Origin: CAYZPE01 sp046050145
GTDB taxonomy: Bacteria; Patescibacteriota; Minisyncoccia; Phycocordibacterales; CAYZPE01
NCBI GenBank assembly: GCA_046050145.1
Contig: JBJOQC010000004.1
Location: forward strand, 1-29,855
Direction: 5' to 3'
DNA: 29,855 nt
Both the position numbers and the translations under genes were made by a program. Positions within the stretch are counted from its first letter, which is position 1, and each line of letters starts with the position of its first letter. A model generated the notes under the pieces. That model saw only the letters and a program-made list of their open reading frames with translations, had not been told where the DNA came from and did no database searches. This document shows positions 20,155-27,254 of this stretch, in pieces.

Positions 20155-20163
20155 ATTGTATCA
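20155..20163 (-). promoter_or_regulatory. Extended -10 for rnhA-comEC
   Basis: TGA plus TACAAT at 20160-20155. Six bases separate it from the rnhA ATG (20148), so transcription would begin at or one base before the start codon. No good -35 is seen; the region upstream is the T-run of the recJ terminator. Confidence 0.5.
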
Positions 20164-20179
20164 AAATTTAAAAAAGAAA

Positions 20180-20206
20180 AACCCTCGGCCCAATGGACCG
20201 AGGGTT
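20180..20206 (-). terminator. Terminator downstream of recJ
   Basis: The stem AACCCTCGG/CCGAGGGTT with an additional CC:GG pairing is followed by TTTTTCTTTTTT on the minus strand. It is about 195 bp past the recJ stop, beyond the tandem repeats, and only about 30 bp before the rnhA start. Confidence 0.8.
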
Positions 20207-20248
20207 GACTCCCACAATGGGCGTCGGCGCGTGGCAAAAGCCACAAAA

Positions 20249-20327
20249 GCAAAAGCAAGAGCAAGAGCAAGAGCAAGAGCAAGAGCAGCAGCAAAGGCAG
20301 AAAGGCAGAAAGGCAGAAAGGCAGAAG
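20249..20327. repeat. Two tandem repeat tracts between recJ and rnhA
   Basis: GCAAGA is repeated five times without error at 20255-20284, preceded by GCAAAA and followed by GCA units. GGCAGAAA is repeated nearly four times at 20296-20326. Both are perfect and purine-rich on the plus strand. With the terminator they account for the 250-bp space between the two genes, which otherwise shows a small stem GTGGC/GCCAC at 20231-20244. Confidence 0.85.
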
Positions 20328-20399
20328 TAGAAATGTAACCCTCTACAGGGGCTCCAATCATTATTGGATAACGAATCTGAGTATAATATTAACAGATAT

Positions 20400-22103
20400 T
20401 TAAATAATGTCAACTATGCGGAGCCTAATTTCAGGACGGTTCATAAAGAAAGACTTCTCGATAGTTGCAACCATATTCATTTTCTTTCCTGCTTCAGGCA
20501 CAGTACTAAATTGCTCAGGGATCATAAAAAAACCAATCGCCTTGAGAGATCTATCCATATTTCGATCAAATACCACTTCGAGATGATTTTTTTGTTTACC
20601 AAAAAGACCGACCTTCGAAGGTGTCACATTTTCAAACAAGAAAACAGGCTTAGGATTACCTACTCCAAAAGGAGCTAGTTTTTCAATATCGTTCCAAAAC
20701 TTTTGATTTACATCTCCAAGAGCAAGCGAAGCATCAACATACTCCTCCTGTATACTTTTATTTTTTTCACTTACTTCCTTAAAGGCTTGTACTAAAATCT
20801 CTTCCAGAGTATGGAGCTTTTCCTTAAGAATTGAAAAACCCCCAGCAAGTTTATGTCCTCCAAAACCTACAAAGACCTCTTTCGCTTTTTCCATAAGAGC
20901 TACAAGGTCAGTTACTCCATCTGAACGACATGATCCTTTTATTTCATCTCCCCCATCACGCCCCCAGAGAAAAACAGGTCGCTTCATTTCTTCTGAAACA
21001 CTATTTGCAACAAGCCCCAGAAGTGATGGCCTCCACTCGAGACTTCCCATTACTATCACCGGATGGAGACTTTCTCCGAGACCAATAATTCTCTTCTTTA
21101 CTTCTTTTACAATACTCGCCACAACTCCCTTACGCTCATCATTAATACCATCTAAATGTTTCGCAGAAACTATTGCCTGAAGTGGATCAGAACCTGAGAG
21201 TAGATTGAAAGCATCTTGGGGACGCCCCATACGAGACGCAGCATTAATACGAGGCGTTATCATAAACCCCACATCATCTTCAGTTATAAAGCGCTGATCT
21301 ATTTTTAAAATTCGAAGAAGTGCTTGAAGTCCAGGACGAGGAGACTTGCGAAGTACTCTCAAACCAAAGTGAGCAAATACCCTATTCTCCCCTCGGAGTG
21401 GCACCATGTCTGAAAGTGTTGCAAGTCCCACCATATCAAGAAACCACTTCTCTGCTCCTGGTTTTACTTTAAAATCTCGACGTGCAAAAATCGCCTGAAT
21501 AAATTTAAAAATAACCCCTGATCCGCAAAGCATTTTCTCAGGATACATACAGTCAGCTCTTTTAGGATTAAGCACAGCATACGCAGGAGGAAGTGTGTCT
21601 TTCGGTTCATGATGATCAGTAATGATCACATCAATACCAAGACTATTAGCCTTTTCTACTTCGGCATGATCAACAATTCCACAATCAATAGTAATAAGAA
21701 GCTTTATGTTTTTCTCTAAAAAAGTTTCTACAGCCTCAAGATGCAAACCGTACCCTTCGTCATGACGATGAGGGATATAAACCTCAACATGTGCATATCC
21801 TATTTTTTTAAAAAAATCTGAAAGAACCACAGCTCCCGGAATGCCGTCCGCATCATAATCGCTATAAATCAATATCTTTTGTCCCTCATCAATAGCGGCT
21901 AAAACCCTACCAACAGCTTTTTCCATGTCAGCAAATAAAAAAGGATCGTGTGTATGCTTTTCATAATCAGGAGATACAAAAGCATAAGCCTCTTCTTTAT
22001 TTGTAATACCCCTTGAAATAAGTAAATTTTGAAGAAGAGGAGAAAACTCTTTTAAATCAGGTACTGTGTGAGGAGTAGGACGTACAACATATTTTTTCTG
22101 CAT
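20400..22103 (-). CDS. recJ: Single-stranded-DNA-specific exonuclease RecJ
   Basis: 567 residues from the ATG at 22103 (MQKKYVVRPTPHTV). RecJ degrades single-stranded DNA 5' to 3' in recombination and mismatch repair. The DHH-family motifs appear in order: IYSDYDADGIPGA (motif I), ITIDCG, ITDHHEPKD (DHH), the GLATLSDMVPLRGENR and RINAASRMGRP segments, WRPSLLGLVANS and the DHHA1 motif GFGGHKLAGGFS. The C-terminal OB domain begins near LAPFGVGNPKPVF. A TATAAT lies six bases before the ATG, pointing to a leaderless mRNA. It diverges from the HIT gene, with 19 bp between the two start codons. Confidence 0.96.
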   Translation of the reverse strand: MQKKYVVRPTPHTVPDLKEFSPLLQNLLISRGITNKEEAYAFVSPDYEKHTHDPFLFADMEKAVGRVLAAIDEGQKILIYSDYDADGIPGAVVLSDFFKKIGYAHVEVYIPHRHDEGYGLHLEAVETFLEKNIKLLITIDCGIVDHAEVEKANSLGIDVIITDHHEPKDTLPPAYAVLNPKRADCMYPEKMLCGSGVIFKFIQAIFARRDFKVKPGAEKWFLDMVGLATLSDMVPLRGENRVFAHFGLRVLRKSPRPGLQALLRILKIDQRFITEDDVGFMITPRINAASRMGRPQDAFNLLSGSDPLQAIVSAKHLDGINDERKGVVASIVKEVKKRIIGLGESLHPVIVMGSLEWRPSLLGLVANSVSEEMKRPVFLWGRDGGDEIKGSCRSDGVTDLVALMEKAKEVFVGFGGHKLAGGFSILKEKLHTLEEILVQAFKEVSEKNKSIQEEYVDASLALGDVNQKFWNDIEKLAPFGVGNPKPVFLFENVTPSKVGLFGKQKNHLEVVFDRNMDRSLKAIGFFMIPEQFSTVPEAGKKMNMVATIEKSFFMNRPEIRLRIVDII

Positions 22104-22105
22104 GA

Positions 22106-22115
22106 TGATATTATA
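22106..22115. promoter_or_regulatory. Bidirectional -10 elements between recJ and the HIT gene
   Basis: On the minus strand TATAAT at 22115-22110 serves recJ (ATG 22103). On the plus strand TGA-TATTAT at 22106-22114 serves the HIT gene (ATG 22123). The two -10 hexamers overlap by five bases, and both would start transcription at or next to the start codon. Neither has a good -35. Confidence 0.55.
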
Positions 22116-22122
22116 AATCAGT

Positions 22123-22503
22123 ATGAACAATGAACAGTCTTGTATTTTTTGTAAAATTGTAGCCAAGGAAATTCCGGCTCATATTGTCTATGAAGACAAT
22201 GATTTCTTGGCTTTTTTAGACATTAACCCTCAATCCCCCGGACATACACAGGTCGTTCCAAAGAAACACTACCGTTGGGTTTGGGACATACCAAACGCAG
22301 GTATGTATTTTGAAGTAGCAAAAAAAATAGCATTAGCACAACAAAAAGTTTTTGATACAGATTGGGTACTTTCAAAAATAATAGGCGATGAAGTTCCTCA
22401 CGCACATATTTGGATTTTCCCAAACAATAAAGTAACAGGTGATAAAAAAGACCTTGCAGGAAATGCAGAAAAGATAAAAAATGAATTAGGATTTAAAAAT
22501 TAA
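22123..22503 (+). CDS. HIT-family protein with HxHxW active-site motif
   Basis: 126 residues. HIT proteins are nucleotide hydrolases or transferases that form a nucleotidyl-histidine intermediate. The start CIFCKIVAKEIPAHIVYEDN with Cys7 and Cys10 matches the zinc-binding N-terminus, and SPGHTQVVPKKHY (38-50) the substrate strand. The signature reads PHAHIWIFP (92-100): His93 and the nucleophile position His95 are present, but the third histidine is Trp97. Families with a non-His third position (GalT, HxHxQ) are transferases, so activity may differ from hydrolysis. Start at 22123, leaderless by prediction; the terminator at 22516-22543 follows. Confidence 0.9.
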   Translation: MNNEQSCIFCKIVAKEIPAHIVYEDNDFLAFLDINPQSPGHTQVVPKKHYRWVWDIPNAGMYFEVAKKIALAQQKVFDTDWVLSKIIGDEVPHAHIWIFPNNKVTGDKKDLAGNAEKIKNELGFKN

Positions 22504-22515
22504 AAACACAAAAAG

Positions 22516-22543
22516 AAAACCTCACCCTTGCGGATGAGGTTTT
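22516..22543. terminator. Bidirectional terminator for the HIT gene and the small-membrane-protein operon
   Basis: The stem AAAACCTCA/TGAGGTTTT has a 10-nt loop. A T-run follows on the plus strand (TTTTTT) and TTTTCTTTTT on the minus strand. The stop codon TGA of the 56-residue gene (22524-22522) is inside the stem. Confidence 0.8.
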
Positions 22544-22692
22544 TTAAAACAAAGAATAAGACCTAAACCTGAGATTTCACAAATACCAAAAATCAAACAG
22601 AGTATTGGCATAGCGAACAACTCAAGTAATACAAGAAATGGTGGCGCAATACACAGAACGAACCCGAGCCCAATCATAAGTTTTCTTAACAT
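22522..22692 (-). CDS. Tiny membrane protein, 56 residues (third of a trio)
   Basis: AAGGGG lies six bases before the ATG at 22692 and overlaps the end of the preceding gene, whose stop is two bases upstream. The protein is MLRKLMIGLGFVLCIAPPFL followed by a second hydrophobic stretch with PILCLIFGIC and then GLGLILCF and a short tail KKPHPQG. Two membrane segments are likely. Four cysteines are in or near them. No family is recognised. The stop is within the terminator stem. Spacing and ribosome binding site make it a real coding region despite its size. Confidence 0.6.
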   Translation of the reverse strand: MLRKLMIGLGFVLCIAPPFLVLLELFAMPILCLIFGICEISGLGLILCFKKPHPQG

Positions 22693-22694
22693 GA

Positions 22695-22949
22695 TTAGCC
22701 CCTTCCTTTGTTTAGTTTGTTTTCCCGCTGACGTTTAATACCTAGAAAGCACCAATGCAAACCAACATAGAGTGACCCCATAAGGTATTCTCCTGCCAGC
22801 CTGTTTTCAGTTAGAAAATCACCAAATGCCCTTAGGTTGTAAGCAACATCAGAATCTTGATAAACATTTGCAATCACTGCGAGTATGACAAGGTTGAACA
22901 TAACAACAAAAGAAAGAAATATTCCCACAACAAAAAGTGTTCGGTTCAT
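22695..22949 (-). CDS. Small membrane protein, 84 residues (second of a trio)
   Basis: AAAGGGG lies seven bases before the ATG at 22949. Hydrophobic segments at about residues 4-28 (TLFVVGIFLSFVVMFNLVIL start) and about 55-70 (YLMGSLYVGLHWCFLG) frame a polar loop with YQDSDVAYNLRAFGDFL. The tail is basic (KRQRENKLNKGRG). Not recognised. It is 13 bases after the first gene of the trio and two bases before the third. Confidence 0.68.
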   Translation of the reverse strand: MNRTLFVVGIFLSFVVMFNLVILAVIANVYQDSDVAYNLRAFGDFLTENRLAGEYLMGSLYVGLHWCFLGIKRQRENKLNKGRG

Positions 22950-22962
22950 GAAACAACCCCTT

Positions 22963-23202
22963 TCAATGAGGAAATTTAGTCAGCCGACTACTTCTTCGCA
23001 CGGCCACTTGATGCACGTACATTTCTCGGCGAACACACAATCTCATTCCTACAACAAAAAACAAGGAGAAGCTGGCAAAGGCAATCGAAGTCAGCCAGTA
23101 GTGACCTGTGCCGAGCAATAGGACAATTCCAATAAAACAAGGAACTGTTACCAAGCTCAAAAATCCAAAGAATTTTCCGTACAACCTTTTCTTTTGACGC
23201 AT
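22963..23202 (-). CDS. Small membrane protein, 79 residues (first of a trio)
   Basis: ATG at 23202 with AAAGG eight bases upstream; a GTG at 23211 is in frame but lies on the ribosome binding site. A basic start (MRQKKRLYGK) precedes two hydrophobic segments (about 12-31 and 36-55), followed by a basic tail with RREMYVHQVAVRRSSRL. No family recognised. First gene of the three-gene operon; its promoter is not clear (a TATAAA near 23235 with a weak -35 is the best candidate). Confidence 0.65.
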   Translation of the reverse strand: MRQKKRLYGKFFGFLSLVTVPCFIGIVLLLGTGHYWLTSIAFASFSLFFVVGMRLCVRREMYVHQVAVRRSSRLTKFPH

Positions 23203-23244
23203 AAACACCACCTTTCAAAGAAGAATTTCTGTTTATATCTAAAC

Positions 23245-23279
23245 ACACCTAAAACCTAAAAGCTAACAGCTCAAAGCTA
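23245..23279 (-). repeat. Heptamer array beginning at the pgk stop codon
   Basis: From the pgk stop TAG (23279-23277): TAGCTTT, GAGCTGT, TAGCTTT, TAGGTTT and TAGGTGT. Stops at offsets 0, 14, 21 and 28 cover all three frames. A hairpin GCTCAA/TTGAGC (23269-23286) places the stop codon in its loop. No other terminator for pgk is visible. Confidence 0.7.
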
Positions 23280-24392
23280 CTTGAGCGCTTCAATTCCCGG
23301 AAGAGTTTCATTCGCAAGAAAATCAAGTGTCGCTCCACCTCCCGTAGAAACAAAAGAGATTTTTTTAAATAAATTCAACTTTGCAATTGCAGCAAGCGTA
23401 TCTCCTCCACCCACAATCGCTTCACGCTTACTCTGGGCAATAGTTCTTGCTAAATCTTCCGTACCTTTAGTAAAACCAAGCTCATAGTTTCCCAAAGGAC
23501 CATTCCATAGAATAAATTCTGCCTTCAAAATAAGTTTTTGTAGTAGACCTCCTGTTTCTGGCCCTGCGTCCATTATCGTTTCATCATCCTCCACCTTATC
23601 TGGAGCAATAGTACGGGTATTTTTTGCTGATTGAGTAACCACATCAAGAGGAAGGAAAAGTCTTTCAGAACCAAATTTCTTTAAATCAAAGTCCCCTTCT
23701 GACACAAGAGACTTACCTGTATTAAATCCTTTTTCTTTGAAAAAGTTATTTGCAAGAGCCCCACCCACAAAAACCATATCCGCCTTATTAAAAAACTTTT
23801 CTATGAGAGGCATCTTGGTGTCGAATTTTGCCCCACCCAATATAAAAAGAAAAGGTCGACTAGCATCAAACGCTTTTGAAAGATTAACAACCTCTTCTTC
23901 AAAAAGAAGTCCTGCATAAGCTTTAATATGTTTTGGAACACCCACAATTGAAGCGTGACTTCTATGAGAAGCAGAAAAAGCTTCGTTAACATATATTTCT
24001 GCAAGAGAAGCAAGATCTTTTGCAAAACTTTCATCATTATCTTTTTCACCCGGAAAAGTACGTAGATTTTCAAGTAAAACCACCTTTCCAAAATCGAGCG
24101 CATCCTCAATCATCTTTTTCCCTTCCACAGAAAAAGGATTTGTAATAAATTCAACAGGAAATCTGTTTTGAAGATATGAAGCGACAGGAGCAAGGGTGTT
24201 ACTTTCCTTATTCTCAAAATGACTTGCGATAATAATGCGAGCTTTTTGGTCTCGTAAAAATTTTATTGTTGGTAGTGTTTTTTCTATTCGAAAAGGATCC
24301 ACAACTTTTCCTTGAGCTACAGGCACATTAAAATCCGCACGTAGAAACACCCTCTTCCCTCTTAGATCTGAAAGGTTTTTAAGAAAATTCAT
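23277..24392 (-). CDS. pgk: Phosphoglycerate kinase
   Basis: 371 residues from the ATG at 24392 (MNFLKNLSDLRGKRVFLRAD), slightly shorter than the usual 390-400. It transfers the phosphate of 1,3-bisphosphoglycerate to ADP in glycolysis. Motifs: RADFNVP (18-24), YVNEAFSASHRSHASIVG, FILGGAKFDTKMPLIEKF, ILWNGPLGNYELG, IVGGGDTLAA and STGGGATLDFLA. It starts four bases after the tpiA stop, so tpiA-pgk is an operon from which other glycolytic genes are absent here. Its UAG stop is the first unit of a heptamer array. Confidence 0.97.
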   Translation of the reverse strand: MNFLKNLSDLRGKRVFLRADFNVPVAQGKVVDPFRIEKTLPTIKFLRDQKARIIIASHFENKESNTLAPVASYLQNRFPVEFITNPFSVEGKKMIEDALDFGKVVLLENLRTFPGEKDNDESFAKDLASLAEIYVNEAFSASHRSHASIVGVPKHIKAYAGLLFEEEVVNLSKAFDASRPFLFILGGAKFDTKMPLIEKFFNKADMVFVGGALANNFFKEKGFNTGKSLVSEGDFDLKKFGSERLFLPLDVVTQSAKNTRTIAPDKVEDDETIMDAGPETGGLLQKLILKAEFILWNGPLGNYELGFTKGTEDLARTIAQSKREAIVGGGDTLAAIAKLNLFKKISFVSTGGGATLDFLANETLPGIEALK

Positions 24393-24396
24393 ATGT

Positions 24397-25167
24397 TTAT
24401 AGAGAATCAACAATACGAACAATATCAAGGAAACCTTGTCCAAAAAGACTCTGTCTTCCTACAAGAAGACCGTCGACGTGTCCCTGCCCCACAATATCAA
24501 GTGTATTTAAGGCGCTCACCGATCCACCATATAGAATCTTAACTTCTTGTACATCTTCTGCGGGATACATATCTCCTAACGTCTTTTTTATAAAAATAAC
24601 CATCTCATGCACATCCTGACCTTTCATTGCCTCAGCATCAGTTTTACCAATTGCCCATACTGGCTCATATGCAACCACCACACGCTCAAGATCTTTATTT
24701 GAAACACCCTGAAGAGCAAGCTTGAGCTGTTCTCTTATAAATGACAGGTACTCTCCCTCACTATCACGAGCTTTCTCTCCAATACAAAGAATAATTCTCA
24801 ATCCTTCTTTAAGAGAAAGGAGGATTTTTTTGTTGACATCAGTATCAGTCTCTCCTCGCATTCGTCTCTCTGAGTGTCCTATGATCACAATAGAGGTGCC
24901 TATTTCACGAAGCATAACTGGACCCACTTCTCCTGTGAATGCACCTGCTGTTTCAGCATATACATTCTGAGCACCGAGCGGGAGTACTTGTTTTTTATCT
25001 CCCTTCCAAAGCTCATGTATGTATATATTAGGCACACACATATACACCTCCGTATTTTTAAAATTTGAAACCTTTCTTTTTATTTCACCATAGGTCTTTT
25101 TTGCCTCCTCAAGAGTTTGAGGATTCATCTTCCAATTACCAACAATAAGTTTTTTATTCTTGCGCAT
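24397..25167 (-). CDS. tpiA: Triose-phosphate isomerase
   Basis: 256 residues from the ATG at 25167; a GTG one codon earlier is also possible. It interconverts dihydroxyacetone phosphate and glyceraldehyde 3-phosphate. Catalytic residues: Lys13 (VGNWKMN), His98 (IIGHSERR) and Glu168 (VAYEPVWAIG); the phosphate-binding ILYGGSV is near the end. TATAAT at 25179-25174 is six bases before the ATG, so the mRNA is probably leaderless. It is first in the tpiA-pgk operon. Confidence 0.96.
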   Translation of the reverse strand: MRKNKKLIVGNWKMNPQTLEEAKKTYGEIKRKVSNFKNTEVYMCVPNIYIHELWKGDKKQVLPLGAQNVYAETAGAFTGEVGPVMLREIGTSIVIIGHSERRMRGETDTDVNKKILLSLKEGLRIILCIGEKARDSEGEYLSFIREQLKLALQGVSNKDLERVVVAYEPVWAIGKTDAEAMKGQDVHEMVIFIKKTLGDMYPAEDVQEVKILYGGSVSALNTLDIVGQGHVDGLLVGRQSLFGQGFLDIVRIVDSL

Positions 25168-25173
25168 CACCTT

Positions 25174-25179
25174 ATTATA
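25174..25179 (-). promoter_or_regulatory. -10 element for tpiA-pgk
   Basis: A perfect TATAAT placed six bases before the ATG of tpiA; no convincing -35. It lies in the 45-bp gap after the PilX-like gene, in which no terminator is evident. Confidence 0.5.
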
Positions 25180-25212
25180 AGACAGAAGAACAACCTCGCA
25201 TATATAGACACC

Positions 25213-26649
25213 TTACAATTCTTCTTGCCAAGAGACTACCTGATACTGGTCAGAGGTTAGTGGAAAATCAGGAGGAGGAGAATATAGAAGATTTCCATCA
25301 TAATTAATATCACGATTTAAATACCCTGTACCGTTTGTGTAAGCAAAACCATAACGCTCTCTTGTACCAATCATTCCAAACAAAGTAAGTTGTGTACGAA
25401 TATAGTTTGATCCGCATGAAGAACTGTAATAGTAGCGACCCACACGACCATTTTGAGCAATAAGTGCAGCGTCTATACGTAAATCATTATCACTTGAAAG
25501 TCCCACACTCACATTTCTTTGAGCAATGAGACCGATAACATCCTGACCATCATAATTTGTATACGAAAGATCACTATTGATAATGATATCTCTGTGTGTG
25601 CTTGGACTATCAGGGAAACGTCCAGCCGCTAATGTAATACGTGCAGTATTAATCTGTCCTCGTACCCACACATGATCTTCAAAAAACATAACGCCATTTG
25701 ATGGATTTGCATAATTTCCAAGAAGAGTTCGAGCACTTCCCTGTGTACCAATACTCCATGTTCCCCAGTTTGCCTGAGATGAATAGAAACAACCATTTGG
25801 AGTAGCGAGTATTGTATTCACTCGATAGAGATCAAATGTATCATTTGTTTTAAATACAACCTCATACCCTTGAGAACCTGATCCTGATCTATAGAAACCA
25901 GCTGCCTGTGCTTTTGTTTTAAGATTTGAAAGATCTGTTGTAATACCGACAAAATCTACCGGTGAAACTGGGAATTCTCTTCCCGCTTCAAAAACATCAG
26001 TACGACTCGGTACAGCTGTTGGTGGACTCGGGTCATCAGGATTTACACACGTATGAACACCAAAGGAATTATTGTTATTGCAGTCGTCTGAGTCAGGGTC
26101 GTTATATGAAGTGACCGAGCTTGTAACAAGATTATGGGCCAACCCATCAAAACGAATACCTCCATTTGAGTGAATAGGTCCAAAAATCTCTGTGCCTGCA
26201 CCAAAACGCATCGTATCATTTGCCACCACAGCATATTTTGCAAAAGAAGGTATGGCAAGCTGAGTCACAACAGTACGAGTGAGAGCTGGCTGACTATCAA
26301 CAAGCCCTGTTGAGCGAATTGTTACCAATGTTGATCCTGTTGGTGGAGGTGTAATCTCAAGACTAAATTCTCCAATACGAAGACCATTCTTATCGTTAAA
26401 ATCATGTACATATGGACCGTCTGTGTCGGTACTGTCTTGAAAGTCTCCAGGAGAGTGAGCTAAGTGCCATCGATAATAATCAACACCAGCTTCAGCAACT
26501 TGAAATGCTTGTTCCCTGACAGCAATATTTCTAATATTTTTAAGAACGAGAGCAACCCATCCTATGAGGGCCATAGTCATAATTGCTGCTAGTGTCCCAA
26601 ACACAAGTGTATTTATGAGAATAATTCCTTTTTTTTGAGAAGAGAACAT
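25213..26649 (-). CDS. PilX-like pilus assembly protein
   Basis: 478 residues. A short polar N-terminus (MFSSQKKG) is followed by a hydrophobic helix (about 9-37) ending in VREQAFQVAEAGVDYYRWHL, the pattern of PilX/GspK-like proteins, in which the helix lacks a classical prepilin cleavage motif. The remainder is a large extracytoplasmic domain with a repetitive beta region (DTMRFGAGTEIFGPIHSNGG, then DVIGLIAQRNVSVG and DAALIAQNGRVGRYYY), as in PilX-type DUF4900 proteins. Its ATG overlaps the preceding stop by one base (TAATG), indicating translational coupling. It is the last gene of the pilus operon. A minor-pilin complex role is inferred from context. Confidence 0.8.
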   Translation of the reverse strand: MFSSQKKGIILINTLVFGTLAAIMTMALIGWVALVLKNIRNIAVREQAFQVAEAGVDYYRWHLAHSPGDFQDSTDTDGPYVHDFNDKNGLRIGEFSLEITPPPTGSTLVTIRSTGLVDSQPALTRTVVTQLAIPSFAKYAVVANDTMRFGAGTEIFGPIHSNGGIRFDGLAHNLVTSSVTSYNDPDSDDCNNNNSFGVHTCVNPDDPSPPTAVPSRTDVFEAGREFPVSPVDFVGITTDLSNLKTKAQAAGFYRSGSGSQGYEVVFKTNDTFDLYRVNTILATPNGCFYSSQANWGTWSIGTQGSARTLLGNYANPSNGVMFFEDHVWVRGQINTARITLAAGRFPDSPSTHRDIIINSDLSYTNYDGQDVIGLIAQRNVSVGLSSDNDLRIDAALIAQNGRVGRYYYSSSCGSNYIRTQLTLFGMIGTRERYGFAYTNGTGYLNRDINYDGNLLYSPPPDFPLTSDQYQVVSWQEEL

Positions 26650-27254
26650 TAGAGATTGTCTTTAAGATTTCGCAAAGAAACTTGAGTTGTTGAAGTTAGC
26701 ATTGCTGGTGGCTTATTCGGATCCTCATCAATTTCAATTGTAACCTTAATCAGACGAATATCTGAAACAGAGGGATTTGAGAGAGGTAGTGTCGTTCCTG
26801 TATAGTCTGTATCATAATATGTAAAAATTGAAGTTGCTGTATTTCGCACCCCTGACACAAGAGTCACCGTAGTTTCTGTGCCTGTATATACATAAGGATT
26901 TCCTGTGGGTTCAACTATCCCCTTCTTAAAGTCAGTACCTTGAAGAAAGTACCGCACACGCTCAACCAAACCATCACCGTCAACATCACTATAAAAAGTA
27001 AGTGTACTTGTAGCGACAGCTTGTAAGGGATACGAACCATTTTCACTAATGGTAGTTGACCGAAGTTCTGAAACCATAATTTTTAAAATTTGGCGAGAAT
27101 TAAAAACAGCATTTAAACTTTTGTCGGCATACCCACTAAGACGAAACACATCAAGCTGAAACTGGGCTGTTGCTAAAGAAATAATACCGAAGATGAAAAT
27201 AACAATAATCATCTCGACCATTGTCATTCCTTTTTTAAAACGAAGATTATTCAT
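26649..27254 (-). CDS. Type IV prepilin-like minor pilin
   Basis: 201 residues from the ATG at 27254 (MNNLRFKKGMTMVEMIIVIF). A basic leader is followed by G9|MTMVE, the prepilin peptidase site with Glu at mature position 5, then a hydrophobic helix (about 10-35). The C-terminal domain is beta-rich with SDVDGDGLVERVRYFL, a Ca-binding-like Asp cluster. The ATG overlaps the upstream stop by one base (TAATG), and the next gene is linked the same way. Confidence 0.82.
   Translation of the reverse strand: MNNLRFKKGMTMVEMIIVIFIFGIISLATAQFQLDVFRLSGYADKSLNAVFNSRQILKIMVSELRSTTISENGSYPLQAVATSTLTFYSDVDGDGLVERVRYFLQGTDFKKGIVEPTGNPYVYTGTETTVTLVSGVRNTATSIFTYYDTDYTGTTLPLSNPSVSDIRLIKVTIEIDEDPNKPPAMLTSTTQVSLRNLKDNL

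Noticed and set aside
20161..20413. Minus-strand open frames over the tandem repeats, predicting an Ala-Leu-rich or Cys-Ser-rich protein
   Set aside because: All three frames are open merely because the repeats contain no stops. There is no ribosome binding site, and the strand here is the 3' region of recJ ending in a terminator.
15001..22965. UGA recoded as glycine, as in Gracilibacteria/SR1
   Set aside because: TGA serves as the stop at 15001, 22522 and 22963, and none of the recognised core genes needs an in-frame TGA.
23235..23260. Promoter for the small-membrane-protein trio (TATAAA with TTTAGG 17 bp upstream)
   Set aside because: The -35 falls in the heptamer array and matches poorly; readthrough from pgk is equally likely, so it is not listed as a feature.
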